From: DATKQY01 sp035532475
Lineage (GTDB): Bacteria > Actinomycetota > Acidimicrobiia > Acidimicrobiales > Bog-793
DNA length: 15,544 bases
Assembly (NCBI GenBank): GCA_035532475.1
Contig: DATKQY010000034.1
Location: 1 to 15,544, forward strand
Direction of reading: 5' to 3'
Part shown: positions 1 to 6,132 of the stretch, in pieces
Layout: the number at the start of each line of letters is the position of its first letter
How positions within the stretch are numbered: position 1 is the first letter of the stretch
Notes under the pieces: generated by a model
Database searches by the model: none
The model's input: the letters and a program-made list of their open reading frames with translations, nothing else
Told to the model about the DNA's origin: nothing
Position numbers and translations under genes: made by a program

Positions 1-43
1 TGGGATTAAAAGTCCCCCGCTCTACCCGATGAGCTAGCGGCCC
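1..43 (-). tRNA. tRNA-Lys(UUU), 5' part, runs off the left edge
   Basis: On the minus strand the sequence reads a GGGCCGC acceptor strand, a D arm closed by GCTC/GAGC, and an anticodon arm with loop CTTTTAA (positions 12 to 6). The anticodon TTT lies at 10-8. The 5' end is position 43; the variable loop, T arm and 3' acceptor strand lie outside the window. The anticodon stem has four pairs, with an apparent G-A mismatch at its outer end (27:43). The decoded amino acid follows from the anticodon. Confidence 0.9.
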
Positions 44-103
44 GAGGGGCGAAGCGAAACCCGGGCGCTGAGCTACCCGGTTCGCCGATCGCCCGACGCC
101 GCG

Positions 104-109
104 AGCCTA
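104..109 (-). promoter_or_regulatory. Candidate -10 box (TAGGCT) for tRNA-Lys
   Basis: A TANNNT hexamer lies on the minus strand about 60 bases upstream of the tRNA 5' end. Transcription would start near 97 and give a leader of about 55 bases. The leader holds an imperfect hairpin (58-82, AACCCGGG against CCCGGTT). No convincing -35 was found. Confidence 0.35.
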
Positions 110-189
110 GAGGAGCCCGGACGCCCCGATCCGAAACGCGCACCACCGGCTACGGGCGCGAAGCCCGTGCGCCTCTCCGAGTTGCCCGC

Positions 190-456
190 TCAAAGGTGCA
201 GCTCGACCGGCTTGCCCTCGAACGCCTCGATCGTATCGGCAGCTTCCGACACGAGGAGGTGCGACAGCTCGGACAGGGCCCGCGCCACCGCGAGCTCCTC
301 ACCCACGGCCGGCACGTCCGGATCTGCCGGGTTGCGCCGGGCCCGGCCCCAGGCCGCGAGCTCGCGGTGCGGGGCACGGAGGTGGGCGTCAGCTCGGGTG
401 CGATCCGCGTCCTCGGTGAGAACGATCTCGACGGTCCACACTCGTCGCTCGCTCAT
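190..456 (-). CDS. DUF1876 (dsRBD-like fold) family protein, 88 aa
   Basis: This small acidic protein matches the actinobacterial DUF1876 family. It opens with a beta-strand (VWTVEIVLTED, residues 6-16), followed by Arg/His-rich sequence (residues 19-31). A helical region follows (about 50-77, with the run ELAVARALSELSHLL), and the end is short (FEGKPVELHL). The family is predicted to have a double-stranded-RNA-binding-like fold, but its function is unknown. The ATG at 456 is preferred over one ten codons upstream because GGGAGGGG lies about four bases before it. The gene is divergent from the adenosine-specific kinase, with 149 bases between them, and lies between it and tRNA-Lys. Family call is good; no function is claimed. 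Confidence 0.8.
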   Translation of the reverse strand: MSERRVWTVEIVLTEDADRTRADAHLRAPHRELAAWGRARRNPADPDVPAVGEELAVARALSELSHLLVSEAADTIEAFEGKPVELHL

Positions 457-605
457 GGTCCCCTCCCATTGTCGTACCGTCAGCATGGGCGGGTCCCGCT
501 TCGCGCACCAGGGCCGAAGTACCCACCGGGACGGCGGGCTGCGTCGGCCGGGGCGCCGGACGGTCCAGGGGGCACGCCGAGAAACAGGACAGCGAGGGAG
601 ATGAC

Positions 606-1088
606 ATGGAGCTGGTCAGCGTCGCGCTCGAGAAGCCCGACGACATGAACGTGATCCTCGGGCAGGCGCACTTCGTCAAGACCGTCGAGGATCTCCACGA
701 GGCGCTCGCCGGGAGCAGCCCGCAGCTGCGCTTCGGCATCGCCTTCTGCGAGGCGTCAGGCAAGCGTCTCGTCCGCACCTCCGGCAACGACGGGGACCTG
801 GTCGACCTGGCGCGTGTGAACGCGCTCGCCATCGGCGCCGGGCACTGCTTCGTCGTGTTCCTACGTGAGGGCTTTCCGGTCAACGTCCTGAACGCGCTGA
901 AGCAGGTCCCCGAGGTCTGCACCATCTACTGCGCGTCGGCCAATCCGGTGGAGGTCCTCCTCGCCGAGACGCCGCTCGGACGGGGCGTCCTCGGCGTCGT
1001 CGACGGCGCCTCCCCGCTCGGGGCCGAGGGCGAGGCCGACGTGGCCGAACGCAAGTCGCTGCTGCGCGCGATCGGCTACAAGCTCTGA
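606..1088 (+). CDS. Adenosine-specific kinase (DUF355/PF04008 family)
   Basis: The protein is 160 aa, the usual family length, and almost the whole chain matches. Recognisable blocks are NVILGQAHFVKTVEDL (15-30), FGIAFCEASG (43-52), GNDGDL (60-65), AGHCFVVFL (78-86), PVNVLNALKQVPEVCTIYC (91-109), SANPVEV (111-117) and GRGVLGVVDG (125-134). The family is named from archaeal proteins reported to act on adenosine; structures show a small compact fold unlike PfkB or P-loop kinases. It is common in archaea and thermophiles. The ATG at 606 has a GGGAG ribosome site six bases before it. Soluble cytosolic enzyme. The in vivo reaction in bacteria is poorly established, so the substrate is inferred from the family name. 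Confidence 0.85.
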   Translation: MELVSVALEKPDDMNVILGQAHFVKTVEDLHEALAGSSPQLRFGIAFCEASGKRLVRTSGNDGDLVDLARVNALAIGAGHCFVVFLREGFPVNVLNALKQVPEVCTIYCASANPVEVLLAETPLGRGVLGVVDGASPLGAEGEADVAERKSLLRAIGYKL

Positions 1089-1610
1089 AGGCCCGACGGG
1101 CGCGGGTCGGCCCAGACGGGCGCCGCCGCCCCGGTCCGCGGCACCTCGCCACCTCCCGTGCCGACCAGGCTCGCAGCGCGCGTCCGGCCGGCCTCCGCTG
1201 TCGGAATGCCCGGAGAGTCGTCGCGATGTGCCGACGTGCCAGCAGATGCGCCGGAGCCGCGCGGGTGGATGCGACGGCCGCTCGGGGGCGCGTACGTCGG
1301 CGCCACCGGCGGCGGCCCGCCAGCCTGAGGGTTCTCGTGGCCGGGCGGTCCAGACGATCGGAGGCGTTCGATTGCCGCCAAATTCCCCTGGCGGGACGCC
1401 TCAAAGGATGCCGCGCGTCGACCGTTGGACCTTCAGACGCACCGCCCTAGATCACGAGCTGCCGACCGGCACGTCCCGTGGACGCGGCCATCGGCTCCGA
1501 CCCGGCCGACCGCCGCGACAGATCCACACGGCGGTGCCTTGGTGGGTGTCGCACTGTGGAGGCGGGACGGACGTGAGGGCTTTGATCGAGCACGGGCGCC
1601 GGAGGGCGCG
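1089..1610. other. 522-base intergenic region with no clear gene
   Basis: No reading frame here has a ribosome site or recognisable protein. Just after the adenosine-kinase stop is a weak stem (CCGAC 1093-1097 with GTCGG 1106-1110), perhaps a terminator. An inverted repeat CCGCCA-N8-TGGCGG lies at 1375-1394. No TANNNT box was seen before the GGDEF/EAL start. The GGDEF/EAL frame stays open from a TTG at 1425, but the translated part upstream of 1611 is Arg/Pro-rich and unlike a domain. Confidence 0.5.
1375..1394. repeat. Inverted repeat CCGCCA-N8-TGGCGG upstream of GGDEF/EAL gene
   Basis: Six-base arms lie at 1375-1380 and 1389-1394 around AATTCCCC, a locally AT-rich spot in a GC-rich region. 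It could be an operator or an RNA stem. It lies 217 bases before the chosen start codon and no function is assigned. Confidence 0.3.
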
Positions 1611-4052
1611 GTGACGGCCGGCGACGCCCTCTTCGCGCCTCTGCCCGCGGACGACGCCGGTTGCACGACGATCGTCGTCGGTCGCGACGGGCGCATCCTT
1701 TCGCTCGGGCCGGAGGCGGAGCGCCTCTTCGGATGCGACGCGGCCGACTTGGTCGGCCAGCCGATCGAGCGGGTCGTGCGCGGGGTCCCCTCGGGTGTGC
1801 TCGCGCCGCTCCTCGCGCGGGCGGCGGCCGGCAAGCCGGTCGTCGGCTACCCGACCGTGCACCTCCGTCCGGACGGCTCCACGCACGAGGTCGAGGTGCA
1901 CGCCTCGCCCCTGCTCGACGCGTCGGGTGGTGTGACCGGCATGGTGATCGTGCTCCGCGAGCTCGCCGCGCAGCGCCGGATGGAGACCGAGCTCGCCATC
2001 GCCTCGACCCGGCTCGAAGGTCTGCTGGAGGCGTCGGGCGCCCTCGCGTGGGAGGTGGACCTCTCCGGCCACGAGCCCGTCTGGTGGGCCGGCGGCGACT
2101 GGTCGTCGGTCGGGCTGAAGGGTGCCATGGACGCGTCGGGCCGGATCTCGCTCGATCTCGTGCACCCTCGTGACCGCGCCCGGCTGCTCGACCTGGCGAC
2201 GGCAGCGTTGGACGGATCGAACCGCGCCTCGACGACGCATCGGATGGTGCTGCAGGACGGCACGGTCCGTTGGCTCGCCGTGAGCGCCATCGTGCTTGAC
2301 GAGCAGGACGGCGTGCCCTTGCGCATCCGGGGCGTCGCGCTCGACGTGACCGACCAGCATCGGGCCCTCGACCGGGTACGCCTGCTCGGCGAGCGTTCCA
2401 GTGATCTCGTCATCCGCTACCGGATCGGCGGCGACTCGGACATCGAGTACATCAGCCCGTCGTGTGTCCACTTCACCGGATACACGGACCAGGAGATCTA
2501 CGAGGGTGGAATGGATCTCTTGCTGACCACCGTCGAGCCGCCGATCATCGACCAGCTGCGGGCCGACTACGACGACGAGGCCCTCTCCGACAAGCCCTAC
2601 GAGTACCGCTCGATGCGCCGGGACGGCTCGTACGTGTGGGCGCGCGCGACCTTCCGCCAGCGCGATGACGACGGCCACCGCATCCTCGAGATCTCGATCC
2701 GGGACATCAGCCGGGCCAAGGAGCTCGAGATGGAGGTCTCCAAGCTCCTCCTCACCGACCCCCTGACGGGCCTCGCCAGCCGGCGGGCCCTCGAGGAGCA
2801 CTGGAGCCGGTTGCACGGCCTCGAGGTCACGGGCGGCTGGGCGGCGCTCGCGCACGTTGACATCGACCGCTTCGGCCTGGTCAACGCCGGGCTCGGCATC
2901 GCCGCCGGGGACGAGATGCTCAGGGTAGTCGGGCGGCGCCTCGGCGACGAGCTCGCGCGGTCCGTCATCGTGGCCCGCCTCGGCGGTGACGACTTCGTCG
3001 TGCTGGCCACCAGCCTGCACAGTCGCAGCGAGGCCTTCTCGGTGGCCGGACGCCTCGTCGGGGCGATGGCCGAGCCGATGCTCATCGGCGGGCGCGACGT
3101 CTACGCGACGGTGAGCGTCGGCGCGACGGTCGTGCCGCCGGGCGCTGCCGGCGGCGGCGGCGATCTCCACGTGCACCTCGCCGAGGCGCACGTCGCCATG
3201 CGTGCCGCCAAGGCACGCGGCGGCGGCTGCTCGGAGGTCTTCGAGGAGGGGATGCGCACCAAGGCGCAGGACAAGATCGAGACGCTGTCCGCGCTGCGCC
3301 ACGGCATGGCCGACGGGCAGTTCATCCTCCACTACCAGCCGATCGTGGACCTGCGCAGCGCGGAGATCGTCGGAGCGGAGGCGCTCGTGCGTTGGGAGCA
3401 CCCGGCCCGTGGTCTGCTGCTGCCGTCGGAGTTCATCGCGCTCGCCGAGGAGACCGGCTCGATCGTGCCGCTCGGCGCGTGGGTGGTGGAGCAGGCGTGC
3501 GAGGAGGCGGCTGCGTGGCCGGTCGAGGGGCGCGACATCCGCATCGCCGTGAACCTCTCGGCACGCCAGCTGGGCTCGCCCGACCTGATCGGGCGCGTCG
3601 CGGAAGCGCTCGACCGTTGCGGGCTCGCCCCCGATCGCCTTGTGCTCGAGATCACCGAGACCTCGGTCATCCACGACCTCGACCGGGCGAGCTGGACGCT
3701 CCGTCGACTCGGCGACATGGGCGTGCACTTCGCGCTCGACGATTTCGGGACGGGCTACTCCTCGCTCGCCTACCTTGTGCAGTTGCCGATCGACCGGGTG
3801 AAGGTCGACCGCTCGATGGTCGCCGGGCTCCCGTTGAACCCCCACAGCCAGGCGGTGGTCGCAGGCGTGGTGGGCATGGCCGAAGCGCTCGGGATCGCCG
3901 CGATCGCCGAGGGCGTCGAGACCGAGGAGCAGCTGGCGGCGCTGAACGACCTCGGGTGCCACCTCGCCCAAGGCTTCTTCTTCTCGCCGCCGGTCTCTGC
4001 CGAGGACTTCGCCAAGCTCGTGATCGTCGCGCCGACCTGGCGCTGGGGCTGA
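1611..4052 (+). CDS. Triple-PAS GGDEF-EAL protein (c-di-GMP cyclase/phosphodiesterase)
   Basis: The 813-aa protein carries three PAS-like sensor domains (about 15-120, 132-255, 262-370), a GGDEF domain (375-545) and an EAL domain (555-805). No membrane segment is seen, so it is probably cytosolic. GGDEF domains make c-di-GMP from two GTP; EAL domains hydrolyse it to pGpG. The cyclase signature is GGDDF (458-462), a Glu-to-Asp change. The metal and guanine residues D417, N425 and D434 remain. The RxxD inhibitory site is absent. The EAL site looks complete: E590-A-L, N648, E680, D710/D711, K731, E767, E770 and Q787. Phosphodiesterase activity is therefore likely and cyclase activity less certain. 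GTG 1611 has GGAGGG four bases upstream; a TTG at 1425 would add an unstructured extension. The BldD-like gene starts 105 bases downstream. Confidence 0.9.
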   Translation: MTAGDALFAPLPADDAGCTTIVVGRDGRILSLGPEAERLFGCDAADLVGQPIERVVRGVPSGVLAPLLARAAAGKPVVGYPTVHLRPDGSTHEVEVHASPLLDASGGVTGMVIVLRELAAQRRMETELAIASTRLEGLLEASGALAWEVDLSGHEPVWWAGGDWSSVGLKGAMDASGRISLDLVHPRDRARLLDLATAALDGSNRASTTHRMVLQDGTVRWLAVSAIVLDEQDGVPLRIRGVALDVTDQHRALDRVRLLGERSSDLVIRYRIGGDSDIEYISPSCVHFTGYTDQEIYEGGMDLLLTTVEPPIIDQLRADYDDEALSDKPYEYRSMRRDGSYVWARATFRQRDDDGHRILEISIRDISRAKELEMEVSKLLLTDPLTGLASRRALEEHWSRLHGLEVTGGWAALAHVDIDRFGLVNAGLGIAAGDEMLRVVGRRLGDELARSVIVARLGGDDFVVLATSLHSRSEAFSVAGRLVGAMAEPMLIGGRDVYATVSVGATVVPPGAAGGGGDLHVHLAEAHVAMRAAKARGGGCSEVFEEGMRTKAQDKIETLSALRHGMADGQFILHYQPIVDLRSAEIVGAEALVRWEHPARGLLLPSEFIALAEETGSIVPLGAWVVEQACEEAAAWPVEGRDIRIAVNLSARQLGSPDLIGRVAEALDRCGLAPDRLVLEITETSVIHDLDRASWTLRRLGDMGVHFALDDFGTGYSSLAYLVQLPIDRVKVDRSMVAGLPLNPHSQAVVAGVVGMAEALGIAAIAEGVETEEQLAALNDLGCHLAQGFFFSPPVSAEDFAKLVIVAPTWRWG

Positions 4053-4121
4053 GGCGCGGGCGGCGCAACGGGTCCGCGCCGACCGATCCGGCACCGCGGG
4101 CGGCGCGCGACGGTATTGGTA

Positions 4122-4140
4122 CGCGCCAGCAACTGGCGCG
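4122..4140. promoter_or_regulatory. Perfect palindrome CGCGCCAG-CAA-CTGGCGCG, candidate operator
   Basis: Eight-base arms at 4122-4129 and 4133-4140 surround CAA. The palindrome covers the expected -35 region and spacer of the BldD-like gene's promoter, whose -10 box is at 4146-4151. That is where an autorepressor would bind. It does not match the published Streptomyces BldD box. It could instead be a terminator hairpin for the GGDEF/EAL gene, but no T-run follows it. Confidence 0.55.
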
Positions 4141-4145
4141 GTGAG

Positions 4146-4151
4146 TAGCCT
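4146..4151 (+). promoter_or_regulatory. -10 box TAGCCT of the BldD-like gene, apparently leaderless
   Basis: The TANNNT hexamer ends six bases before the ATG at 4158, so the expected transcription start coincides with the start codon. No Shine-Dalgarno sequence is present, as expected for a leaderless actinobacterial mRNA. Confidence 0.6.
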
Positions 4152-4157
4152 CCTGGC

Positions 4158-4706
4158 ATGTCGCTCGACGCGGCCGCGACCGATGCGGAGGCGAGCTTCG
4201 CCGCCGCGCAGGGCATGCTGCTGCGCGGCGCGAGGGCCCGAGCGCAGATGACGCTGCACGACGTCGAGGCCGCGACCCGCAGCGAGTTCAAGGCGGCGAG
4301 CGTCAGCGCCTACGAGCGCGGGGAGCGCACGATCTCGGTGCTCCGGCTGCTCCGTCTCGCCTCGCTCTACGGCGTCGCGCTCGACGAGCTGATCCCCGAG
4401 TCGGTCGACGTCGATCCTTCGGTCGTCGGCCGGGCACGGTCGTCGTGGGCGGACCAGCTCGGCCTCGCCGAGCTCGGAGGCGCTCGTCTCCGCATCGACC
4501 TCGCCCGGCTCGACGAGCTCGACGGGCCGGGCTGGGACCAGCTACGAGGGTTCGTCTCGATCGTCTGCTCGCGCCGGCGAGGGCGGCTCGGGCGGGTCGT
4601 GGTGCTCCGGGCGGACGACGCGTGGAGCCTCGCGGCGATGCTCGGCGTCACCCCGGAGGAGGTGCTCGCGGTCTTCGACCGGGAGGGGTTGACCCGGCCC
4701 GCGTGA
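4158..4706 (+). CDS. BldD-family transcriptional regulator (XRE-type HTH)
   Basis: The 182-aa protein has an XRE-type helix-turn-helix (about 20-77; motifs LHDVE 33-37, SAYERGERTISVLRLL 50-65, YGV 71-73) and a separate C-terminal domain (about 110-178). Both align with Streptomyces BldD, a regulator of development that dimerises on four c-di-GMP molecules. The BldD ligand signature RXD-X8-RXXD aligns here with R140, R141, G142, eight residues, then R151, A152, D153, D154. Three of four contacts are kept, and the first Asp is Gly. An Arg-rich run (139-143) surrounds the site. The ATG is chosen because a TAGCCT box lies six bases upstream. The neighbour is a c-di-GMP enzyme. BldD-family membership is confident; c-di-GMP binding is uncertain, and orthology to bldD itself is not claimed. 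Confidence 0.85.
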   Translation: MSLDAAATDAEASFAAAQGMLLRGARARAQMTLHDVEAATRSEFKAASVSAYERGERTISVLRLLRLASLYGVALDELIPESVDVDPSVVGRARSSWADQLGLAELGGARLRIDLARLDELDGPGWDQLRGFVSIVCSRRRGRLGRVVVLRADDAWSLAAMLGVTPEEVLAVFDREGLTRPA

Positions 4707-4772
4707 TCGTCGCCCGTCAGGAGCCACGCGCGAGCTGGCGGGCAGATCCGAGCTGCGGGCGCGGCGGAGGAG

Positions 4773-4798
4773 GCCCGGCGGATCTCGGCCGCCCGGGC
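4773..4798. terminator. Hairpin between convergent genes
   Basis: GCCCGGCGG (4773-4781) pairs with CCGCCCGGGC (4789-4798, one bulged base) across a seven-base loop. It lies in the 102-base gap between the BldD-like gene and the DivIVA-like gene, which converge, so it could serve both. There is no T-tract. Confidence 0.35.
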
Positions 4799-4808
4799 GC
4801 TCGACGGC

Positions 4809-5996
4809 TCAGGTCGGCTGTTCCTTCTCGAAGTCGAAGACGCCTGCCCGACGGGCCTGGCGCGCGGTGAGGTCCTCGGCCCCCTCGCGGGAGCGGCGGG
4901 TCCCGGCCTCCCGCGGCTCGGCGCGTTCGCGGTGGCTCCGCACGAGCTCGGAGGCGTCCAGAGGCTCGCCGGCGTCGTCGGTCCTCGTGGCCTCGAGCCG
5001 GTGGACCGGCATGGTCCGCGCCAGCTCGCCGGTGGTGAACGTCGGCCGCTCGTCGGCGTCGGCAGGCCTCGCGTGCGCCGGCGGCCCGCCCGCCTCGTCG
5101 CCCTCCTGGGCGTCGCGCGCTCTGGGCCGGCTCGCCGAGTGCAACGGGCGCGACGCCACCGGGGCGTCTTCGGGGGGGCGGCGCGTCGCGCCGGGGGCGC
5201 CATGTCGTTCGGCGTCGAGCTCGCGCGCGTCGGGAGTGCCGCTCGGCTCGCCCCTGGCGCCGAGAGCCGCCTGGTCGGGCTCGGCCTCGTCCAGCTTCGC
5301 TCCGGGCCGGCCGGGCTCGGTACCGGTCGGAGCTGTGGTGCGGCCGGTAGCGGCTGGGCGCGACGAGCGGGGGGTGGCTCCTGCAGGAGCGACCCCGGGC
5401 CTCGGGGCGACCACGTCGCCGACGGTTGCCTCGATGTTCTCCTTCACCCGCAAGAGCTCGCCGAGGGCGATCTTGCGCTGTTCGTGGAGATAGGTGATCT
5501 GGGCGACGGCGCGGGAGCGGTCCTCCTCGACACGCTCGAGGTAGGCACGGCGCCGGCGCTCGATCTCCTCGTCCATGGCCTGGGCCTTGCGCCGCGCCGT
5601 CGCGATGATGTCCTCGGCCTCGGTCGCGGCCCGCTCGCGCTGCTCGAGTGCCTCCTGCTCGGCGTTCTGTCGCAGCGCGTAGGCACCCTCCCAGGCCTCT
5701 TGGAGGATCCGTTGGACGCGCTCGCCGAGCGTGTCGAGGGGCGGCGGCTGCGGCTGCGCCGAGCGCTCCTGGTTCTCGAGCACGGCGATCCGGCGGTGCA
5801 GCTCACGCAGCTGGCCGACGGCCGCGGCGAGCTTGCGCTCCGCCTCGGTCGCCCGGTGCAGCGTGTCGTCGAGGCGCCGGTGCTGGTCGGCGACGTAACG
5901 GTCCACCTGATCGGGGTCATAGCCGCCCCGGCGGTAGAGGCTGAAGATCGGTGTCGCTTCGCCCAGCTCGTCCGGCGCGCTGCCTTGGTCCATCAT
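4809..5996 (-). CDS. DivIVA-domain coiled-coil protein with long disordered tail
   Basis: The 395-aa protein has an N-terminal DivIVA motif (GGYDPDQVDRYV, 24-35). Coiled coil follows at about 36-77 and 92-190, rich in Ala, Glu, Arg and Gln. The tail (195-395) is disordered and rich in Pro, Ala, Gly and Arg, with a conserved-looking end (FDFEKEQPT). DivIVA/Wag31 proteins scaffold polar growth and division at curved membranes. The usual N-terminal membrane-insertion loop is not obvious, so this may be a DivIVA-like paralogue rather than Wag31. Two adjacent ATGs lie at 5996 and 5993 with only a weak GGGG ribosome site; the same frame stays open further upstream but there it is a shadow of the phosphoesterase gene. 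It is downstream of that gene on the same strand, with a hairpin and a possible promoter between them. Confidence 0.75.
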   Translation of the reverse strand: MMDQGSAPDELGEATPIFSLYRRGGYDPDQVDRYVADQHRRLDDTLHRATEAERKLAAAVGQLRELHRRIAVLENQERSAQPQPPPLDTLGERVQRILQEAWEGAYALRQNAEQEALEQRERAATEAEDIIATARRKAQAMDEEIERRRRAYLERVEEDRSRAVAQITYLHEQRKIALGELLRVKENIEATVGDVVAPRPGVAPAGATPRSSRPAATGRTTAPTGTEPGRPGAKLDEAEPDQAALGARGEPSGTPDARELDAERHGAPGATRRPPEDAPVASRPLHSASRPRARDAQEGDEAGGPPAHARPADADERPTFTTGELARTMPVHRLEATRTDDAGEPLDASELVRSHRERAEPREAGTRRSREGAEDLTARQARRAGVFDFEKEQPT

Positions 5997-6085
5997 CGCC
6001 CCGTTCCGACGCCCTTGAGCGCCTCGCTCACGCTCGTCGCGCCCGCAACGGGCCGAGCCGACCGCGGCGGGCGCATGTTGGGCCG

Positions 6086-6091
6086 ATCGTA
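6086..6091 (-). promoter_or_regulatory. Candidate -10 box (TACGAT) for the DivIVA-like gene
   Basis: This TANNNT hexamer on the minus strand lies just beyond the phosphoesterase hairpin. It would give a leader of about 83 bases before the ATG at 5996. No good -35 is seen. Confidence 0.35.
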
Positions 6092-6093
6092 CC

Positions 6094-6132
6094 GAGCTGC
6101 GCCGGCGAGGACGCGGATGCCCGGCGCAGCTC
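6094..6132 (-). terminator. 12-bp perfect stem at the phosphoesterase stop codon
   Basis: GAGCTGCGCCGG (6094-6105) is the exact reverse complement of CCGGCGCAGCTC (6121-6132), with a 15-base loop. The stem overlaps the phosphoesterase stop codon (6131-6133) and abuts the next gene's possible -10 box. It lacks a T-tract, so it is either an atypical terminator or an mRNA-protecting stem. Confidence 0.5.

Noticed and set aside
1095..1123. Direct repeat GACGGGCGC, two copies 20 bases apart
   Set aside because: Short and composed of the commonest bases in this GC-rich DNA; no array or further copies, so not taken as CRISPR or a functional repeat.
1375..1412. Possible c-di-GMP (GEMM) riboswitch before the GGDEF/EAL gene
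   Set aside because: A GGGACGC string follows a stem, as in GEMM-I, but the GNRA loop, the receptor helix and the rest of the conserved core are not seen.
1425..1610. TTG start adding 62 residues to the GGDEF/EAL protein
   Set aside because: There is no ribosome site, the added part is Arg/Pro-rich with no domain, and GTG 1611 has GGAGGG at good spacing.
4111..4145. Classical Streptomyces BldD box in the promoter of the BldD-like gene
   Set aside because: The AC-CWG-GT half-site pattern could not be fitted to the palindrome or its flanks.
1452..4259. A 935-codon open frame on the minus strand opposite the GGDEF/EAL gene
   Set aside because: It mirrors the codon bias of the real gene: high GC at third positions removes stops from the opposite strand. 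The translation is rich in Arg, His, Val and Asp, matches no domain, and the plus strand encodes clear PAS, GGDEF and EAL motifs.
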